This document shows, one piece after another, positions 1 to 10,810 of a stretch of DNA of 47,732 bases. The stretch spans positions 1 to 47,732 of the forward strand of contig MZNV01003022.1 of NCBI GenBank assembly GCA_002081555.1, read 5' to 3'. The translations under genes were made by a program, and so were the position numbers. Position 1 is the stretch's first letter. Every line of letters starts with the position of its first letter. This stretch comes from Protostelium mycophagum. Lineage: Eukaryota > Evosea > Variosea > Protosteliida > Protosteliaceae. The notes beneath the pieces are model-generated. The model ran no database searches and was not told where the DNA came from. It saw only the letters and a list, made by a program, of their open reading frames with translations.

Positions 1-53
1 TCATCCTTGATCTGGCATGTGTATGTGTCATTATTTGATCAATTAATTCATCA

Positions 54-513
54 ATGATTAAGACGAAATTGACAGATGAGGAATACGAGAGCGAAGAGGT
101 AGAGAACACAAGACCCATAATGGCGGATTTGATTCACAACAGTGATATAATGAGAGGCATGGAATGGGGCGATCCTGATGCAGACAATGAATCGTTTTTC
201 GTCTCATTATCCAGTATATGTCCGTCCCTATTAGAGGTATGTGTACTCGCATCCATCGTTCTCATGTCGTCAGGTCGGACACCAACAGAATCCTGAGAAG
301 TTTGTCATCAGTCGTGATGCTGTCCAAGAGTTGACCTCCTTTCTCCTCGCTACGTATCATACCATCGCGACACGTGCTGGTGACATCGTCAAGTCATCAG
401 AAAGAGACACGATGACCGTATTTGATGTAGAGAAGGCGGTGCTCGAGATCATACCGAGTGGACTCTTGTTGCTTCTCGCAGCGAATGGTGCAAGAGAGCA
501 GGTATCCACATGA
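54..513 (+). CDS. Divergent histone H2B-like histone-fold protein
   Basis: Two exons (54-236 and 274-513, joined in frame across a 37-nt GT-AG intron) give a protein of about 140 residues. The second exon aligns by eye along the H2B fold: FVISRDAV at the start of the fold, a long central helix (YHTIATRAGDIVKSSERDTM), then TVFDVEKAVLEIIPSG where canonical H2B has TSREIQTAVRLLLPGE, and a C-terminal helix. Canonical H2B pairs with H2A in the nucleosome. Unlike H2B, the N-terminal 60 residues are acidic (TDEEYESEEVENT, DPDADNES), with no lysine-rich tail, so normal tail-DNA contacts are unlikely. It could be an H2B variant, or a histone-fold subunit of another complex. The fold assignment is by motif; the function is inferred. 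The last 29 nt overlap the next reading frame. Confidence 0.6.
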
Positions 514-1330
514 TGAGACGGAGTTAGAGGATGTGCTGTCAGTAATCGAAAGATGCATCAATCTCCGTCATTTTCAGTGGCACGGCAGGGCGGAAGAAAA
601 GCTTTGGCGTATCCTTAAATCCAATCACAAAGACCTCACTAGCCTCACCCTGCGTTTCATTCAGCACAATGGAGCAGCAAGAAGTTCAACAGAGCTGATC
701 CCAAGGTTTTTAAATCTTTACAACGGTCATAATTCTGAGGCACCAAGGGGTTGGGCTAGATCTTGTGGCGCCATGGAATTAATGTCGGCAAGACTCACTC
801 GATTCGTGTACTGCGACTCTCTCATCTTTACAACTGCGGAGGAGGCTTTAGACGATTGTCCGCGTGCGTATCTTTGGGGAGTCTGACACTCATCATGTGT
901 GGGTCAAAGATGAGAGCAAATGGAATGTTTCATGCGAGGTAATCACCACCATTGGTGTTGGTTCTCACTGTAAAGGTGGCCGAAACTGACAAGCCTCCAC
1001 ATCGAAGGCGTCGGGAGCACACTGGACCATCAAATTCAGCAGATGTTTTTCAAAATCACAAAGCGCTGCGTTTCTGGAAGCATGGTAATGGTGAGTCGCT
1101 CACCATCATCAATCAGATATTGATCACTCCAGCTTTCACAGAAGTTACATTTGAATTTACCAAACCTGGAATCTTTTGTTGGTTGTGCTGATCACCTTGA
1201 GATGTTTGCTAACACGATGCCAACTCAAGTTTTCGCTAAACCTGAACAGCTTGCTGAAGTTGTACTCATGTCAAACCAACTCTTTCTGCCAGAATCTTCT
1301 CAGAATTTACTAAGCGGCATTTCTAAATAA
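485..1330 (+). CDS. Leucine-rich-repeat protein (F-box/LRR-like, no F-box seen)
   Basis: Four exons joined in phase (485-807, 852-938, 976-1084, 1133-1330) keep one frame and end at TAA. The repeats are irregular LRRs: INLRHFQWHG, DLTSLTLRFI, ARLTRFVRLSACVSLGSLTL, WPKLTSLHIEGV and LHLNLPNLESFVGC. This is the layout of F-box/LRR adaptors, but no F-box is visible at the N terminus, and the first ATG lies inside the 3' end of the H2B-like gene in another frame. So either the two transcripts overlap or the LRR gene is 5'-truncated. The third exon has a clean donor after GSM. Partner and function are unknown. Confidence 0.5.
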
Positions 1331-1533
1331 CAAAAACTGAAGCCCCCCTTATCATGACTTATTATATTCACTATTCTCTAATGCTTGTCTAGCTGTTTTT
1401 AATTTTATAATTAAGTATTTGAATAAAACCTAGTGTAATCTGGTCTTAAACGTTCTGCGAGGTCAAATTTTGGATCTTTAAACTTTTGGATTCATAATTG
1501 TAGATTAACCAAATTTCGTTCGTCCATTCTCAG

Positions 1534-3168
1534 ATGATGTTGAGAGCATTTTCGTCGTCCAGAATTGTGCGACCAAAAGGCGCGAGATGGACAAGCCAAG
1601 AGAAGATACCCATTTTGGACGCTCGACAATTCTATGATTTGCGCAGAAAATCATTCTGTAGAGATGTCTTGTCCGCGTTTCAGGTCCAGGACGATTCCAA
1701 TCCTGTCATCATTTCTTACTTTCACAGAATTCTGGGTTTCTATATCTCCGCCACGGTCCCCTAAACCAACAGAGAATTGGTAGTGTGCTGGACATCACTC
1801 AGAAATATTTCTCGGACAAAGACATCAAGAAAATGCAGAGTCTAAATGGGAATCCGAGAGGTTATTATAAATATCAAGGTGTTGGACATGGTGAAACAAT
1901 GGCAGGAGCAGAAATAGAAGGTGCACATGGAGAATGTATCTGTTTTATTCTTCTTTGCAAGTGCACATATTGATGATGAATTTTCAAAATAATATTTATG
2001 CTTTGTGTCGCTTTGTTCAGCCCAAATAATGCAAATAAAAATATTTATTACTAATTTCCGCTGAAAACAACTGAAAATTCGCCACAGCATTTCTGATGGG
2101 TAATGAGACGTCCTCTGTCCAATTACGAAGAGCTTACCACGAGAAATTAAATATAGAGGATAAGTACTGGGTGCCAGCAATGAACAAACAACAGAACGTG
2201 TGGCCAAAAGATCAGGCACAATTCAAAGAGGTGAGCGATGTTAAGTTGTTTGAAATACCCACAAAAACGCTGTAAATTCAGGGCGATTGTTGAATGATGA
2301 AGGTGATGAGCTCCACTTTTGAAGCGTGTGGAGAGACGTGTGATCTGATCTTGACATCAATTGCTGAGGCAATGTCAATCGACAAGGAGATAATAATATC
2401 GGGTGAGATTTCACGTACTTTTCTACCGTTACTACCGCGTCTTCTGCCTTAGATTCTTACGAAATGTAGAGCATTCAAAACGTGATTCAAACTTGGAATT
2501 AAAACATTACTATCCTGGGAAAACGACGGACAGCACACAGTATCACTATCAGCCAAACATATCAATGTCATCGTCTGACATCTCCGATACTGTACCTGTC
2601 AGGTGATGCATGTCAATATCTATATCTATATTGATGTCCATCATCGTCTGTCTGACTATTGTTAGGGTCAAGGCACATTCAGACTTGAGCAGCCTGACCT
2701 TGCTGTTACAGAATGATGTTTCAGGTTTTGAGATCTTATGCGAAGACAAATGGATCCCCGCAGACTTCATTTCTTCAGCAGTATTGATAAACACAGGTTT
2801 GTTTATGTTTTCACCAATAATGTTGTATTTTTTGTGTTTTTGCAAGAGGATATTCAATAAATCAAGGTGACATCATGGAAAGATGGACGGGAGGTAGATT
2901 GAAATCCACAAAACACAGAGTTGTGAGCAACAAAGACAACGTACATAGTCACAGATACTCAGTAAGTATCATAAATTATACTGTCGGTCTGAGTGATACC
3001 AGGTGGTATACTTTTGCATGCCAAATTGGGAGACGAGCATTGGTGAATGGGGGAAGGAGGAAGACGGTTCTTTCGGTGATATCGTCCCCCTCACTTGACT
3101 ATAGAGGTACAGTCTGGCACAATGATTCGATCACTCAATTTGTCAACACTAAAACCCAGTGGATCTAG
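1534..3168 (+). CDS. 2-oxoglutarate/Fe(II)-dependent dioxygenase (isopenicillin-N-synthase-like fold)
   Basis: A multi-exon gene. The N terminus (MMLRAFSSSRIVRPKGAR) is Arg/Ser-rich and could be a mitochondrial presequence. Then come IPILDARQFYD, the GFLYLRHG-type helix, KYWVPAMNKQQNVWP, LELKHYY, and the catalytic core AHSDLSSLTLLLQ (HxD), WIPADFISSAVLINTG, then ERWTGGRLKSTKHRV carrying the distal His, and RYS carrying the Arg that binds 2-oxoglutarate. The iron-binding triad is complete, so the enzyme is probably active; the substrate cannot be read from the sequence. At about 1755-1784 the only reading that keeps HGVLDI in frame needs an unusual splice. The last exon (GTVWHNDSITQF) is less certain. 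The stop lies 10 bp from the stop of the convergent VIT/vWA gene. Confidence 0.75.
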
Positions 3169-3178
3169 TATGATTTAT

Positions 3179-6100
3179 TTAATGCACAAGGGTTGCTGCA
3201 GCCGTCATGTACTCCTCCACTCCCGACTTGCACTGCTTCCGCAACCAGTTCTTTGCTTTTCTAACTACCAGCCCCCAGATCGTCTGTTCCTCTTTGCATT
3301 TGGTTTGCAGGAACACGATGACCAATGCGGTGATGATCACCACACTGAGTTGCTTGTCAGGAGATGCACTCTTCACTTGCTCTGCGGAGAGAGATAGCAG
3401 AGAGAGGACCTCTTCAGTGAAGCTTCCGTCAACCTTCTGGCTGCTCACAATAGCCTTTGTGGGGGTTGAGCTCAAGACCATGACGTCATCTTCATACTCC
3501 TCAGACATCTTCCTCTTGACGGATTCTTTCCTTTTCTTTTTGCAATCTTTTTGAATTTTGGCTGATTGATCATGTGCGCGACCGCGATTGGTACTTTTCG
3601 CTACCACCTCTTCAGAGTGTGTCTTTGCGGAGATGTCTATGACTCTCACGTTGGCTTCTGTTGCGTCTGACCTCTCCTCAACTACGAAAGAGTCAACAAA
3701 AATAGATTATACATCGTCCCACCTGCCACAAAAGCTGTCTTCTTCGACAGCACGCCGGATTCTAATGATGTCTTGAGGATCTCTGCGTCTATCTCTGCTG
3801 GAGATGTCTTTGATTCTCCATGAGGACCATGGAGGTGGCTACGTCCAGTCTCCAAGCCGTCGATCATTGATTTGCCGAACAATCTGAAATGGTCGGTCTA
3901 CAACACAAAATGCAGAGTTAATTTACCTCGCGACAACCAGGTCATCAGAACTCTTCTGCGAAAAAGATGACGTGTCAAATTGAACCTGTCAAATCTCAGT
4001 ACAAATGTTCACATCGTTGTAGAGGGTCACCTGCTGGCTCCACGGCTTTGTCCCAAATCTTCCACTGAGCACGGCTGTCACGTTACCATCTTGCATCGTG
4101 CTCAATTTGTCAGCATTAAACCGCACGTAAGAGTGGTGCACACCACCAGCAAAGATGGGTGCGGGGTGGTAAGGTGTGCGAATGACGTCATCAACCGGTG
4201 TATCTCCGATCTTAATGGTCACGTTGACCTGTACAGGATGAGCTGAAACAAAACACATCACTGCTTTGTGAAGATATCATTGGCCGCAAAAAATTAGAAA
4301 AAACAGAAAAGAACAGAAGAAATTAGAAAAAAATAGAAAAAACAGAAAAAATTAGAAAAACCAGAAAAAATCAGAAAAAATCAGAAAAAATCAGAAAAAA
4401 CAGAAAATTGTGTTTCGTAAAATTGAAAATCATTATCTCAACACAATCGCACATTGCGGTAGGGCCGTAAATTTTGCATTCCCACAAAACACAACGTTGG
4501 ATAGACTCACATCACTCAGACATGGCTTCATCGCAAAGTTCATCTGCCTCATTACGGCCTCCTCCATATGTGATGATGTGACCATCTCACATCTTCCATG
4601 TGACACACGTGCGATCTCTGTCACGAGATTCTTGTCGACGGAATTTCCGATGCCAAAAGTGAATATTCTCGTGGATTTAGACTCTTCGCGAGCGAGAGCG
4701 ATGCATTCCTCTCTGCAGGATACCTTTTCATGTCAGTCTACAATAGATTTATCATTTTCTGTTCCACATGACCCTTCATCATGACGTGGAATTTTGCTGA
4801 TGTACATTAGAAGTCACCAAAGCAAAAAACACGATGCATATTTATGTGTTGTCTGTGGTAGGTGAAAAAGGCACCGTCACAATGCAATCCATAGCAAACA
4901 AAATTTTTAATGAATAGTACAGCATCGTATTATATTACATATCCAAAGAATACTGAAAAACCGAATGAAATCGACTGAAAAGATGTAAACAATCACCGCT
5001 CCATCAGTCAGGAGAAACACCTGTCTCGAATACCCGTCCTTGGTCTTCGAGCACAAAATCCTCTTGAGGGGTGCAAGCAGTTCTGTACCACCCAAATCAG
5101 CATCTCTGATGCTATTGGCCTTCATTGCAGCGTCCAGAGATGTTTCCGAATAATTCTGGGGTTCATTGAAAAGGTGACGATCAGATGAGCCAAAGTCGAT
5201 GATGTTAAAGCGGCAGCTCTCTGGGAGACTCTTTAAGATGAGATGTACCGCCCGATTGACCTGCGATCGTCACGAAATGTGAGATGATGTGTGGAGATGA
5301 TTTGTAGAGAACTCACCGCTTGGATGGGATGGCCGGTCATGGACCCGGAGCAGTCTATTAATAGCACCACCTCAGAATTGATCTGTAAATCATCAGAAAA
5401 AGTGAAATATCTGGCTACAGTGGCCACAACTATAAGGTCAGACAACAACATCTTGATGGCTTTGCCACAAATAAATCACTCTCCCACAATCAAACAGAAA
5501 AAACACATGTATACTAAAAGAAAAGCACAGACGGACAAACATCTACCTCCTCTTGTTCCTCTAAATCAATCATATCTGGATGGAATGAAAAACACATAAA
5601 GCCATCACCATGCGGAGTCATCTCTCCAACAGATGACGGTCTACAACTTGTCAATCTTGTGATGATCAAAGTCTAAAAATAGCTCACGTGTAAGGCTCGG
5701 CCACTTGGAGCCTCAGGGATAAAGATTTGTCCTTTGAAAATTTGCTTGTGATCTTCTGACCATCTACAACGATACCCTCGCTGCCCTTTACTGATACAAG
5801 TTGAGACGTAGTCTTCACTTGGGCGGAGAATGCTATCTAGTGAAATAATTAAATTTTAATTTCTTTGTACAGCAGACAGCACAGAGTCTTAATACTGAAT
5901 TTGTTCTGTAAAACATTCAAACACACCTCTATATCTGCATTGTGCGGTGGTAGATTGAAATAAATGTCTTTATCTTGGTATGTTAATGTGTCCACATAAG
6001 TGATCACACATTCCACCTTTTTGCCCGGGGGGAGGCTACCTATGGAACATTGGAACGTGTTGCCGTCGACTGTCTTGAGTGAGCTTCTTACATCCATTTG

Positions 6101-6492
6101 ATTTTACAAATAAATCAATTTAATCAATTTTTTCACTTCCAATAATAATGATGGGCTCACCTTGTTCGGCCATGTAAGCACCATGACCAGCGGCTATCGC
6201 ATCGTCGAATTCCTCCTTTGCTTTCTGCTTCTCTTTTAAAACACTCTTGATGGTCTTCCCATCAATCGTGGCGTGGAATGTAGATACGGCTGCGGAGGCA
6301 GAGAGAGGGTAGAGGTAAGAGATCTCGAGAATGTCGTTCGTTTGATTGGCGAAGGTTTGAGAGATTGAGATCGTCGCGAAGAGGTCTTGAATAGTCGTGT
6401 TGATCGAAGCTCTTTCTAATACCACACTGCTGGCGATTCTTCCCTGAAACAGATCAGAAGGTGAAAAGTCAGAAAGAGCTCACCAAACACAT
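3179..6492 (-). CDS. VIT and von Willebrand factor A domain protein (VWA5/ITIH-like)
   Basis: Read right to left. A short first exon (ATG at 6492, M-C-L) splices to the VIT domain (GRIASSVVLERASIN, then DILEISYLYPLSASAAVSTF, EKQKAKEEFDDAI, GNTFQCSIGSLPPG). The vWA domain has an intact MIDAS: LLIDCSGSMTG (DxSxS), GGTELL and LLTDGA. Next come FTFGIGNSVDKNLVTEIAR, a beta-rich segment (VNVTIKIGDTPVDD), RLFGKSMIDGLE, and SLESGVLSKKTAFVAV, which is the conserved late block of VWA5-type proteins. The tail is basic. VIT-vWA proteins are metal-dependent adhesion or scaffold proteins; no signal peptide is evident here, which fits a cytoplasmic VWA5-like role. A 268-nt intron holds an A-rich minisatellite. 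Confidence 0.85.
4288..4407. repeat. A-rich minisatellite, 11-nt unit (agaaaaaatca-like)
   Basis: About eleven imperfect copies of AGAAAAAATCA or AGAAAAAACA lie inside an intron (about 4243-4510) of the VIT/vWA gene. On the transcribed strand the array is a long TTTTTTCTG pyrimidine tract ahead of the acceptor TTTTGTTTCAG, so it lengthens the polypyrimidine region. Confidence 0.85.
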
Positions 6493-6678
6493 TTTGCTGT
6501 CTCTTGTTCAAAGTTGATGATTATTGTTAATCGTCACGTCTGTTGTTTTGTGTTCAACGAACACCTTCAGCGAAGATTGCAACTTCCGGATGTCCGAATC
6601 CAGGCTAAAGATGTACACCAGAAACAGCATTACATGATTAAAATAACTTGCTTTTGCAATAAATAAAGAGGTCAAACA

Positions 6679-6927
6679 ACCCTCATCAGGTTGCCAGAAA
6701 ACTCGGCCACTGAGATAGACGCGTGGTGCTCTGTTATTTGTAAATTCGCTAGGCTTCGTTCGTTAGAAGGGATACTGGTGGATGATGAGGGCGTCAAGAC
6801 ATCAAGTGTGGTTTCTGCACTGAGCAAAGTGTGCAAAAACTTGGAGAGCGTGGAAGTATCTCTTCGTGGAACTTGGGCAATGAAAAAGAGCCGTACAATC
6901 GTACTAAAGTGTTTTTCTTCACAGTGA
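6679..6927 (+). pseudogene. 5'-truncated LRR-protein remnant
   Basis: An open stretch ending at TGA 6927 reads LPENSATEIDAWCSVICKF, then ARLRSLEGILVDDEGV and ALSKVCKNLESVEVSL, two LRR-like units of the same style as the LRR gene at 485-1330. It starts right after a possible acceptor (CCTCATCAG), but no upstream exon with repeats is visible between here and the divergent VIT/vWA start. It may be the 3' remnant of a duplicated LRR gene, or the last exon of a short gene I could not reconstruct. Confidence 0.35.
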
Positions 6928-7289
6928 AACTCTGTAAGCTGGCAGATCTGAACCACAGATTCTAATTATATATTTAATATACAATTTATTCCCAAGTTGG
7001 TGTCTACAATTAATATTGCTGTTTAGAGAGTGTATTATTCATATTTCCTGGACAGTAATGCTATTGATAGAGCCATCTTTGGTTGCAAAATAAATAAGGT
7101 ACAACGCAATACCCCTAAGAGTTAGTTGTTGGAGTTTGCGTGTGTCATCCGAATTAACATGAAGTGTGTAAGATACGAAATATTGACCTGCTTGGTCAAC
7201 ATGTATTTATTTGCAGTATTTACGAGCTCAAAGTATCACACAAGACATCCTATTTAGCATCTGATGTCTGTTTTTGTTCAATTCTATCC

Positions 7290-10200
7290 TCACAAGAAAA
7301 AGTCGTCAGGGTTGTTGTCGGCGCCCGTAGAGGAGATATCCGCAAGCCCTTCGAACAACTGCTGGAATAAGTTAATCATCTTCACCATCATTCCTGATGT
7401 TTACGCAGCACCAAATCAACAAGTATAATTTCACAACACATTAGAAGAATATGGACTCACCGATTCGCCGCCTCCAGGAAGTACAAAGTCCAAGTCCTCA
7501 GGGTTGATGTAACCTCCTCCATCTACAACGATTCAATATAACGTAATTGATTTCCGGATAAAAAACTGACCTAGAGGAAGAGATTCATAACCTGAAGGCA
7601 TAGGATCTTGCAATCCAGCTTCAGACACAGATCCCTCGCCGTAGGGGGTGGGTGACTGGTGACGTCATCACATGCCTGGAAAATCGCGGGAAAAATCTCA
7701 CCTGCGCCTCCTCTTGTGAAAAGGAAGGCGTGGAGGGTGATCCGCGTTTTTTGCCGCGACCTCCAGAGGGTGCAGGTTTGTTGCCTTTTTGTGTCGCAAG
7801 AAAAGCTTTTATTTGTGCCAAATTTCTTGTACCCACATGCTTTGTGATCTTCGTCCAGGCTGTCAGGGGTCAGAAGGGGTCGGATTTTGGCGGGAAAATA
7901 CTTACCGGTAGGTCCGTACTTCTGCTGTGCCTCTTGTAGACGGTTGATCTGAGAGATGTCAGTGAAATTTCGAAAAAGTGGAGCTTGCCTCTTCCTGAGT
8001 CCAATTCTGACCCTTGTCGTCCGTGGACTGCAAATGTCATGAGTACATTACGTAATGATGACGTCATCACCTTTTTTTGCTTCTTGTTGCCCTTACCACC
8101 GGGACCAGGGGAGGGGGGTTCCTCTGCAGATACAGCAGGGGGTGAAGTTATAGGTGGTGTTGGCACTGTGTACGATCAGTTCCGTGTCGACGGTGTTAAA
8201 TGTCGACATACTAGGTTGTGAGGGGGTGATTGGCTGTGGTTGCATGGGAGATCTCTGCATCATTGAGGGCATCATAGGTGAAGTCAGGCCCTGGCCTGGA
8301 GTCAAGGGTAACACATTATCTACTGAAATTTCAGTGAAATTTGCACGAAATATATTCAGAATTTACCCGTGACCAGAGGGCTGGAAGGGTGGTGGAAGGG
8401 GTTCTGCATGCCCAAATTGTTGAACCTTCCGACTGGAATTTTTAGCGAAGTTTCATGGAATTCTCCGTGAAAACTCACCTGGACCACCTCCCATGTCAGA
8501 ATTGTTGCTTGTTTCCAGTTGCAATTGGTGCAATTGTGCCGCCAATTGTGGGTTGCTCTGGGACGCGTGCATCAACTGTTGGAACAATGCCACCTACACC
8601 ACGTCATTTTGACACACTACAACGACTCTGACCTGCTGCTTCTGGTGCTCCTCCATGGCTACTTGGAGTTCTTGTGTCATTTTTCTGATTTCATGATTCG
8701 TCTCGGTGAGGTAGGTGTGCTTCTGCACCATACTTCTCTTCTCTTCGGCCAACTTTCTGCCCATGATCTACAACCAGTCACTATTTTCCCGCCTTTTGGG
8801 ACGGCACTAATATTCGGGCCGGTGTAGAAAAACTGACCTGCAGTTCTTGGGAGGCGGCCTCTGCAGCTTCCATACTCATATTAGATAGATTGTGTTGCTG
8901 TTGGGACAGATTTTGCGATCTGACTTGCAAGCTCTGGTGTTGTGTCTGCACGATTCAATATTCAAAAACTCTCTTTGGCGGGAAAATGACGATACCTGGA
9001 ATGCGGTGGCTTCGTGAGCTAACTTCTCGGACTGGGCCTTCAGCTGTCTACGTTTATTTGCAAGATCCATCCTCTTTTGTTGAAGTGCTTGCATCTGGCT
9101 CTGAAGAGCTGGAGGAAGTCCTTGTATCTGTGGCATATTGCTGGTGGGACCCATGGGTCTGGGATAATTTCCCATCATGGAGTTATTCATACCAGGTTCT
9201 GCTGAACGTTAGAGGTCTGAAAAGTCTTGGAAATTTCAGATCCATACGTTGTGGTTTGTTGGGAAGTGGGAACGGCCTGCCGTTTGGTGCACCCATCATG
9301 TTTGCATTTCCTGGCATTCCGGTCTGCATGCCATTCTGAGGCATGCTGGGGTTATTCATATTTGGGGGCATCCTTCCTCCCATGCCAGGATGCATACCTC
9401 CCATCTATAACAAGTCATTTAATTTCTGGAGGATGAATGGACTCACATTAGAAGGCATTCCCGTCGGTTGTGGAGCGACACCGTTTGGAGCTCTCATCAC
9501 GCCAGAATTTTGTGGGAAACCGCCGGCCATGTGAGGCTGTGGTCTTGCCCCTCCCTGTGTCATATCACCTCCATGTTCTCTCGACGATTAGAATAACGTA
9601 CTTGTATGACATTCGGTTGGTTGTTGCCTGTATATAGATTATTCACCATGTTTCGGTCGATCTCTGTCTTTATGGGTGGTTGATTATAGATGTTAGATCT
9701 GTTCGGTTGTCCAGAACCCATCATGAATGGATTCTGATTTGGCATGCCTGTGTTTGTGGGTGGCATGCCTCCTGCACGGAATCACTACACGCCGCTATGT
9801 AATCGAGAATAAATAATGATAAAAGGATCGATCTTATCGGGGCAAACATTAATTGTTAAGACCGATCTTGCTTGTTCTTGAAAATGAGATAGTGAACCGA
9901 AGTTTTCTGCCGATTTAAAATCGACGAGCCAGTGATGATTCAAAACGCGACGACTCTAATGTCGCATGATTCGCTCCTTTCGTCATTTTGTAAACGTAAG
10001 CGACGCGTACCTGGTACTGCTGTTGGTCCTGGTTGTCCTGGCTGCATACCAGGACGTCCAATGGGTTGTCTATTGTTCCATCCATTTGCAACTGTCTGTT
10101 GTGGCTGTGCAGCGGAAGAAGGCGCCATAGCCCCCTGAAGATATCAAAAAATCAGATCAAAGGAAGATAAGATGGTTTCTAAAACAGCGAGAGGGTTTTA

Positions 10201-10577
10201 CCTGTGGTCTCACCATATCTGTATATGAAGAAGGCGCCTGAGAAGATCCAGAGGGAGGAAGGGCATGGGAATGGTCAGCAAGAGAAGCCAGAAGTATAAG
10301 ATTCTGTTGGAGTCGTGTTTGGTATCTGTAAGAAACATCAGTGGACAAATACTCTGCAAAATCCTTACTTATGGCTATCCTCTACTCTACCCAGTCCTTG
10401 GTTCTCTAATATAGACAATATAAGTTGTTGATTTTCGTCCAAATACTAAAAGCATCAGTAACTGCCATTCCGTTCTCAATCCACCTTCTGTATGACCTCA
10501 GTAGAGAGTGTTGGGATATTTGTCGGTGCTGGTGCGGGCATGCCAACAACAGCATTACTCATTGTTGCGACACTCAT
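7290..10577 (-). CDS. SSXT (SS18/GIF) domain plus SANT domain protein, putative SWI/SNF subunit
   Basis: Start ATG at 10577 gives MSVATMSNAVVGMP. Across the first intron the SSXT domain reads IQKYLDENQQLILSILENQG then YQTRLQQNLILLASLADH, the diagnostic N-terminal domain of SS18/SYT and plant GIF/AN3, which binds BRG1-type remodellers. A long Met/Pro/Gly/Asn/Gln-rich region follows (GGMPPTNTGMPNQNP, GGMHPGMGGRMPPN), then a charged coiled coil (LQQKRMDLANKRRQLKAQ; EEKRSMVQKHTYLTETNHEI). A Lys-rich stretch leads to a SANT/Myb repeat: NWTQEEINRLQEAQQKYG, AWTKITKHVGTRNLAQIKAF. It ends in the acidic tail NNPDDFFL. Splice phases link all exons in one frame, including a GC-AG intron at 7949-7988 inside the SANT domain. 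Known SS18 proteins lack SANT, so this is a fused architecture. Exact exon count is by eye. Confidence 0.8.
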
Positions 10578-10810
10578 AGTGTTATGTGTGCCGGAACCTC
10601 AAAGGCAGTTGGACTACAACGATTTCACATAAACCCGAAGTTAATTCCCAAAATTGAGAGCCTCAAACCCCAACACACCAACCTTAACGATCATGTGATT
10701 TTCGCCACAAGATGTATTGTTCAGACTTTAAACCTCAAGCCAAGAACTCTAATTCGGTTGGATAAACACAACGAATTCTCTACAAAATGAACAAAATTTT
10801 TGATTTATTT

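Noticed and set aside
800-890. Apparent frameshift in the LRR gene (stop at 886)
   Set aside because: Removing a GT-AG intron at 808-851 restores an uninterrupted LRR (TRFVRLSACVSLGSLTL), so no mutation is needed.
2549-2857. Minus-strand frame opposite the oxygenase core
   Set aside because: The plus strand carries the HxD motif and the conserved dioxygenase blocks through the same bases.
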